A DNA stretch of 64,000 nt from Phytoseiulus persimilis. Lineage: Eukaryota; Arthropoda; Arachnida; Mesostigmata; Phytoseiidae. Position 1 is the stretch's first letter, and every line of letters starts with the position of its first letter. The translations under genes and the position numbers were made by a program. The stretch lies in the NCBI GenBank assembly GCA_037576195.1, contig CM075101.1, positions 46,686,001-46,750,000 on the forward strand, written 5' to 3'. Positions 58,355-64,000 of the stretch are shown here, piece after piece. The notes beneath the pieces were generated by a model. That model worked only from the letters and a program-made list of their open reading frames with translations, made no database searches and had not been told where the DNA came from.

Positions 58355-59515
58355 TAGGCTTTGCAAATGACCGCATTTCTAAACAACCGCGGTTACGGTT
58401 CACCGCAAAATTAGGACCGAAAACCGCGGTTATAACCGCAAATAACCGCGGTTATATGGAAGAATGCTTCCTGAAGGACTTACAGGAAGCTTCTCCCCTT
58501 TTATCAGGAAGAAAGTTACATAATTAGCGGATACAACGCGATCTCAGAACACATCTCATAGAGACTCGTTTGTTACAGCTCGACCTTGATCAGATGGGGC
58601 CGGGAACATCGGTTGAACGTTTCAAGTCACGGAATCTTTGACAAATTATCCTGATGCAAAAGAGACCATCTTGTACTGTGGAGCCCCCCGTCCGATGAAT
58701 GAAGTCAGCAATTTAGGGTTCAACTCCTCACGATCCGCTGAGGAAGTGTTGCAAACTCTGAAATGTGTAATCGGCGCCACTTTCTGCACGGTTTCACGAG
58801 CAAAGAGTGCCCGAAGGCATGCTACCTTGTTGGGTTGTGATGACTCACGTAAATTTCACGTCCTGATTCTCGAGTTTTTTCTTATTGGGAATCCTCGAGG
58901 TCGTCTTTTGAGGCGCTTCCAATTTCTGTCTGACTCCAAATTACTGCTCCTGGCTTCGATATCACCGTTGTCGGCTTTGAAACGGGCGTATGCTCTCCGC
59001 TCCGACCAGTGCATGAGTGATAGCCGTTTCCTGGTAGGGCTTCATCACAGTCCTCTTATCGATGCCCCCCAATGGGGTGCAGCCCACACAATAGCAACTT
59101 CCATTGTGCTCTGTTCCCTGAACTCACCAGATGCGCAAAGCTCTGGAAGATTGAGTCCTCCGCCCCTGATGCTGGCTCATCGATTCCTTGAACGGCTTGC
59201 TCATGGGTACATGAGGAGGCTGTTCCTGATGTGTGTACAGGTATCATTGCTAGCCAGGTCCGGCTTTCGGAAGCGTGTACGAACTTGGTTCAAAGGGAGT
59301 CATCACACAAGATCTCACAGTTCCAGAAGCAATTCATTTCTATCCAATTCTCAGAACCTAGTTCCTGATTCCCAGCCAGAGTACACTCATCAGACACGAC
59401 GCTTTCTCAAAGAACCATACGTTTCGGAGAAGTGCGGTTAAATGCGGTTATAACCGCAGTTCGCTCGCGGTTATTGCGGTTATTAACCGCGGTTAAATAA
59501 CCGTTGCAAAGCCTA
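58355..59515. mobile_element. hAT-superfamily transposon, 1,161 bp, probably non-autonomous
   Basis: The terminal inverted repeats share TAGGCTTTGCAA perfectly (12 bp). The flanking 8-bp duplications GTCACAAT are perfect, as expected for hAT. Each end carries a cluster of the palindromic subterminal motif AACCGCGGTTA and variants (left about 58,381-58,456; right about 59,435-59,502), a usual site for transposase binding. One long plus-strand frame lies inside, but I do not recognise a BED finger or the hAT dimerisation block. The perfect duplication suggests a fairly recent insertion. It landed in the right arm of the older foldback element. Confidence 0.9.
58695..59441 (+). CDS. unidentified 248-codon open frame inside the hAT element
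   Basis: The frame starts at the first ATG (58,695) and ends inside the right subterminal repeat cluster. It encodes a basic, Ser-, Arg- and Leu-rich product with no motif I recognise and no similarity to hAT transposases that I can see. An uninterrupted frame of this length is unusual in a window of this composition. It may be a captured host fragment or a chance frame preserved because the insertion is young. Confidence 0.2.
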   Translation: MNEVSNLGFNSSRSAEEVLQTLKCVIGATFCTVSRAKSARRHATLLGCDDSRKFHVLILEFFLIGNPRGRLLRRFQFLSDSKLLLLASISPLSALKRAYALRSDQCMSDSRFLVGLHHSPLIDAPQWGAAHTIATSIVLCSLNSPDAQSSGRLSPPPLMLAHRFLERLAHGYMRRLFLMCVQVSLLARSGFRKRVRTWFKGSHHTRSHSSRSNSFLSNSQNLVPDSQPEYTHQTRRFLKEPYVSEKCG

Positions 59516-59523
59516 GTCACAAT
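59516..59523. repeat. target-site duplication, right
   Basis: GTCACAAT, identical to 58,347-58,354. Confidence 0.9.
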
Positions 59524-59706
59524 CTTAGTTTGGCCGGATTCGGAGACTCGCCATTTTTCGATTTTCGACCCTTTCAGAAAAACCGTCAGTGTTGGGGAGC
59601 CGCTCGTTGAATCAGAACGAGATCGGAACAATTCCGCGTATTTCAAGCATTCAATGATCTTTCTGCGACTGTCAGAGTTTAGAGCTCTGAACTTTTGCAT
59701 GCACCT

Positions 59707-60209
59707 TGCATGAATCTTCTGGTTGAGCCGATATGTGAGCTCTCATGACCTCGGACACGGAAACGGCATTGAACTCAGTCGAAAGACATGGATTCAATCG
59801 ATCTCAGGGAGATCGGCCCCACGTTGCGGAATGCGAATATCAGATCTCATTTTCATTGACTGGAAGAAGAGCTTCATCTCCTCGCTCTCGAAACCGCGAG
59901 AACAGAGTCGAAAATTGTGTTGCATCTTCTGAAGCGAAAATCCGAGCACCTCGAACGTCCGTTAGGGAGGCTGAATCCTCCGAATCTCATCAAGCCCATC
60001 CCAGTTTCGAATCCGAATATCGATGCAGGATCCTTCTGATGGCGTGCGACGGGAGACACGAACACCTCAGAAGCCAAACGTGTTGTTGTGGTCAGGGAAG
60101 CCGACTACTCAGTGGTCCCGAGCAGTACCTCTCCTAGCTCAGGAAAGCGCTTCTCGTGTCTCTGTCGTACAGCAGTACCATCTTATCTTGTTTCGGGATA
60201 GCGTGTAGC
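59707..60209. other. stretch without a recognised gene
   Basis: One plus-strand frame reads through most of 59,745-60,137 but carries no clear motif. It may be the eroded upstream part of the neighbouring IR-like relic. Confidence 0.3.
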
Positions 60210-60239
60210 TCAGCGGTGAGGCGACCTCTTTTCTCGATG

Positions 60240-61310
60240 GAACTGTCTTATGGATCTTTCGGACGGGATTGTAATTCATCGGAGAGGCTCCCGTTCGAAC
60301 GTTCCGCTATAGGGCGTCTTACCGGGCTAGTTTTCCATTCGAGGGAAAAAGCGATGAACTCACTGATTTGGTGCGGAACTTCGAGACTTTATCGATCGAA
60401 GCTTCCCTCCGATTGAAATCGAAACATGGAAAACAAGGCTGAGATGGTCTGGAGAGCAGGATTCCGGGTCTCAAGAGAACTCTTCTTTGTGAAGCCAGCT
60501 GTTTGCGAAATGAGGGATCAGTTTCGTACGGCCTTTGGAAATCCTCACGCTTTGCCTACCAGTTTGCCCATGGGCGACCGGACTCGAGGAACGGTCCCCA
60601 AGGTTCATTTGAGTAGACTGCCATACTATCACAGAATTAGGAAAGGCTCGCCACGCGTTAGTTTATCCCCCATGTATTCATGAACATCTATTCCTCCTGA
60701 TTTAAGGGGAAAGGGGAGAAGCGTGAGCGGGCGTCTTTTCATGCATATCGTGAAAGAAGGTAAAATCAGCTCCCTCTGATTCTACATGTCTCTCTCGACA
60801 GGAAGAAAACTCCCATTTGCAATCTTTTTATTGGTATCACAGAATATTATTTCTCGAAAATGATACTTGTCAACTCGCCTTCAATCCTTTGGAAAGAGCT
60901 ATGAGTTCCTCTATAGAACAATACAATGCTACATTCGTCTAATGTTAGTCTCTTTCGCTCATCACTTCAATCCGACGCTTCGGAAGAACGCTTTGCTCAT
61001 TGATTTCACGGATCTGAACAAGTGAAATATGATATCACGTCACTCTCTCGCCTAATATGGTCGTCGTTCTCCTAATTGCCAATCATGAGTATTCCATAGT
61101 GTTCTCGAACGACTCACAAGATATAAGGTAAGGAAATTGAATCATAGCATCGCTCGCGCGAGACACCCGATTTTGGAATACGCCAGGTGGCTCCCGTTGA
61201 AAGAACGGATGGACTCCTTCCTGTTTTTGAAGGTGTATCGACGGATTTTCCGCCATCCGCTGCGTCGAAACGCTGTTGCTTGCCAGATTGGCGATATACT
61301 TCACTCGTGT
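60240..61310 (+). pseudogene. second possible broken IR gene
   Basis: A plus-strand frame near 60,310-60,410 reads RASYRASFPFEGKSDELTDL followed by VRNFETLSIEASL. This resembles the end of the third membrane helix and the start of the second ligand lobe of IR channels (aromatic-R-x-S then T/D-L-x-x-L). A stop lies just upstream (about 60,270). A later frame near 61,175-61,240 (EYARWLPLKERMDSFLFLKV) resembles the W-P-L-K segment of the same lobe. The frames do not join. The direction is opposite to the other relic, and the foldback element separates them. Assignment is tentative. Confidence 0.25.
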
Positions 61311-61529
61311 GAGAAAAAATATAATACTTCAAAGCACCGGATCTCTAAAATGCCTTCGCGATCTGAGCGAATTAAGGTGTATCCTCATGAACGCGTGATT
61401 GCAAGACTAGAGAAAAATATTCATCAGAGATTCAACTCTGAGTGTTAAGGTACGATACAGCGTCGCGACGGCGTCGGTCCGGTGGTTCCCAATTTGTGAG
61501 CATTACTGAGATAGCGAGATTCTTTCTGT

Positions 61530-62838
61530 TTACTGATAGTCGACTACGAGGGTGACCTTGGCGCGTGAGAAGTCGGGGATGAAAGTGGCGACAAAGAACA
61601 TAAAAATCACGACGATCATCCATTCCCCGAACGCGCTCACAGTTGTGCCGGGGGGATATCTCCGTCCATGGTCAGGGGCTGGTTTCATCGTATCGAGCTC
61701 TGAGATTGGCGGCAAGCCGAACAGGACTGAAATAAGTGGAGGAAGAGCCCCGCAAGATGAGAGTCAAGTCGTATGAGGAGGAGTCTAGAGGAAAATTCTG
61801 CACGAGATTCCGAATATTTCAAGTTCCAGCGATCAGAATGTAGATGTTGGATGACTCACCAAGAAAACCACCAATGAGCGCACCGACCACCAGAATGCAT
61901 CGTGAGACGAAAACGAAGTTTAACCAGTTCGGTCTCTGAACCAGGAAGGTCGTTGCCGTCAAGGCCAGCATCATGCAGATTCCTGCGCAGAAGAACAACG
62001 CAGCTCCAATCAGATGGGGGAGGAGTATTGGCCCCGCCCAAGTCCCGTCCCGACGGAGATGTCCTGGAAAGGCAATGGATGGAAATTCGCGATTCAGTGG
62101 AGCGTTTTCTGTGTTTCTCTCAAGAGACCTTCAAAGCTGGGAATTCCAGGATGGTAAACGTACCGGTAGGGTTAGTTGCCACGCCGAAGAGTCCGATGGC
62201 CATCAAGAAGCCAGACGTGACAAGGAACCTGCCCGACCACGTGACAGTCTTGCACTCTTTTTGGTTCTGAGCTTCGACGATGAGGTAGCACAAGTAGATG
62301 CCAACGATAACTGCAAGCGGAAATGATTACTGACAGGATCCAGTCCAGGGTTCGGGGCGGAATGTGATTCAGAATGTGCGCCATGGGCGAAGCCCCCTCC
62401 AGGCGAATGAGATCAGCGAGTGCACTTTACTTCCGACCCAATAGGGCCTACAAAGGAATGAAAGAGAGCTCAGCCGCTCGGACCCGTGACTCAGAGTCTG
62501 GTCAGCGTCATCGCCGTGAGAGTGAAAGTCTGGAAATCGAACTCACACATGACAGCAATGAGACACATCCCAAGGGAGAATAGCGCACCCTGTGGTGGGT
62601 CGCCTCCGGCATCAGAGATGAAGGGTAGCCACGGGGGAACATCTCCCCGGTATACGGCGACCAGGTACGGCACAAGGATGGATATGAATCCCGTTGAGAG
62701 ACCCAGGTAGGGCAGACACTGGAGCTTGGAGAGGACTACGTGACGCGTGGAAGGCTGCTCCGAACTGAAAACATCCAGTGATATCATTGGCTCTGTAGTT
62801 GGAGCTTCTTCGGGTTGTTGTGGGTCTTCAGAAGACAT
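61530..62838 (-). CDS. Frag1/DRAM/Sfk1-family six-helix membrane protein (DRAM-like)
   Basis: Four exons join in frame to give 279 residues: 62,838-62,547, 62,310-62,164, 62,063-61,860 and 61,726-61,530 (stop TAA). All introns are GT-AG (236, 100 and 133 bp) and all are phase 1. I chose the ATG at 62,838 because the open frame beyond it begins only with a GTG. The N-terminal 38 residues are acidic and Pro/Ser-rich. Predicted helices lie at about 41-63, 85-108, 123-143, 157-188, 196-218 and 246-264. PFISDAGGDPP (72-82) after helix 1 and the final helix with EW (249-250), ending IPDF, match the pattern of DRAM proteins. DRAM members sit in lysosomal or Golgi-type membranes and modulate autophagy; related Frag1/PGAP2 proteins act on GPI anchors. 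Which subfamily role applies is inference. No breaks were seen. Confidence 0.9.
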
Positions 62839-64000
62839 GGCTTCGTTTATCCGAGGTGTCGTCGAGGGGATCAGACGCACGCAAAGCTCTAGAAACGGGC
62901 TACAGGGATATTCCTCGCCGCCGTATACTGGGTCTCACACGCGAGGTGGAGTCAACATTCGAGGTCACTTCCGACGCAGCGATTCATGTCCCGCGCGGAA
63001 ATCTTCGCAAGCTGGCTCGGATTGAAGTTGAACGGGTCTTTTGTGGCGATCTCCACTTCTCTCCTCTTGCTCCACTCGCACTTCCGTTGGCGGGCTCCGA
63101 GCTCCGAGCAAAATACTCGTAGCACTCGCGATCAATTTTCACCGAAGGTCTTCTTAGACAGATCGGGCAAAGGGGCTTTCGTAGCGATTTGTTTTCTTAT
63201 TTCGTTGCCCACTTCTGTTGTCAAGTAAGAGTGGCAAGAATTGCTGCACAACTTCGGGGTTTAGTTCCTTAAACAGGCAAAGAACTAAAATGAGCGAAGA
63301 AGACTGGCTCGTACGACGGGAAATGCCGCACCGAATTGCCTCGCCACGCGATGACTGCGGATGAGGACTCGAGGAAGACAGAATTTCACGCGAAGATTAA
63401 CGAGGAGGAAACCCCTCCGGAAGGAGGAACACAAAAATCCGGAGAGTCTATCTCCCTCGTGGCAGACACTCGCTCATGTCAGAGAGGCTTCCGACGTCAG
63501 AGCGATCTGATCGGAGAGATCGTAGAGTCAGGTTAATAACGAACGAATAAGGGCCGAAATGACAGCTTTGTTCTGCGCAGCCCTAACAGGGCCGCTGTCA
63601 GCTCGCCTGCCGTTGCTACGTCACTTGAATCGGCGATCACCTCTCGGCGAGAAGCAAAGTGTAACGATAAGACAGAAATTGGATCTTGCTGGCTTCCCAC
63701 CGAAGGCCGCGAGTGATTTCATGCAGTCCTGCTGCTGCTGTGCGCATTGAAATTCCGCTCTGGGTTCCGTCGCTTCATCTCACCTGGGTTCCGGCACGAA
63801 GTTCTTCAACACATGGAACATTTCAACTCGACAGGGCGAATCTTCACGTGCCGAGCAGATGCGCGTTCGGTCCAAAGCAAAGCCACACAGCCAAAGTGAT
63901 GTTCGCTCGTTGCGTCAAACCATGAAAACTTGGCGGTGCGGCTGTTCGCCACGAGTGACGTCAGGAGCGACAGAGCGGATCCGCGCGGTGGCGGCAAAAG
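62839..64000. other. upstream region of the DRAM-like gene
   Basis: The 5' untranslated exon and promoter of the DRAM-like gene probably lie here, since its transcription runs toward lower coordinates. No TATA box or second gene could be identified with confidence. Open frames are short and overlap. Confidence 0.4.

Larger units (their letters stand above)
57531..59706. mobile_element. foldback element with arms of about 460 bp, hAT nested inside
   Basis: The left arm (57,531 to about 57,990) and the right arm (about 58,085-59,706) are imperfect inverted copies around a loop of about 95 bp. Matching blocks include the tip TGC(G/A)TGCAAAAGTTC, the CTGTTTTCTCTTC block, GTGGGCCTTCTC and AACATGTCAT. 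The right arm is split at 58,354/59,516 by a hAT-type element, and the similarity continues cleanly on its far side. Without the insertion the element is about 1.0 kb. The tips resemble those of mariner-type elements, but no clear TA duplication could be set. A read-through transcript would fold into a long hairpin. Confidence 0.75.

Noticed and set aside
59056-59447. hAT transposase C-terminus on the minus strand of the hAT element
   Set aside because: A weak resemblance near 59,390 would sit at the wrong end of the coding strand, and the frame has stops.
60205-60290. tRNA-like start (GTGTAGCTCAGCGGTGAGGC)
   Set aside because: An A-box resemblance only. No anticodon stem, T arm or matching acceptor follows.

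Overview
The window looks like nuclear DNA of an arthropod. The one confidently solved protein gene has short GT-AG introns. The tRNA-Ala copies carry the ATCGATA T-loop that I remember from insect tRNA-Ala. There are no bacterial operons. Base composition is close to balanced and coding density is very low. Mites or other chelicerates are possible, but the species cannot be fixed from the sequence alone.

Layout. Positions 1-29,500 are almost entirely non-coding. They hold a possible first exon of a homeobox-type regulator (minus strand, 2,450-2,774), a weaker candidate exon (9,383-9,487), a 237-bp hAT-like MITE (18,570-18,806) with a decayed relative (about 28,560-28,752), and a short LINE reverse-transcriptase relic near 25.5 kb. 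From 29.5 to 40.1 kb lie three intron-containing tRNA-Tyr(GTA) genes and one tRNA-Val(AAC), each with a Pol III T-run.

The central feature is at 45,138-51,934: a head-to-tail array of 45 tRNA-Ala genes, all on the minus strand. Each repeat is 146-147 bp, made of a 73-nt tRNA and a spacer of about 73 nt that carries a small hairpin plus T-run terminator. Degenerate copies cap both ends. Directly next to it, 51,985-55,013 is a minisatellite with a unit of about 43-44 bp and higher-order structure. A 5'-truncated, poly(A)-ended LINE has inserted into it.

From 55.8 to 61.4 kb there are broken protein-like pieces that may be ionotropic-receptor (IR) pseudogenes. Between them is a foldback element (57,531-59,706) with arms of about 460 bp. 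A 1,161-bp hAT-type element with a perfect 8-bp target duplication sits inside its right arm. At 61,530-62,838 (minus strand) a complete four-exon gene encodes a 279-residue, six-helix membrane protein of the Frag1/DRAM/Sfk1 family.

The solved genes do not form a pathway. The best candidate for an unusual system is the amplified, homogenised tRNA-Ala array and the second tandem repeat directly beside it.
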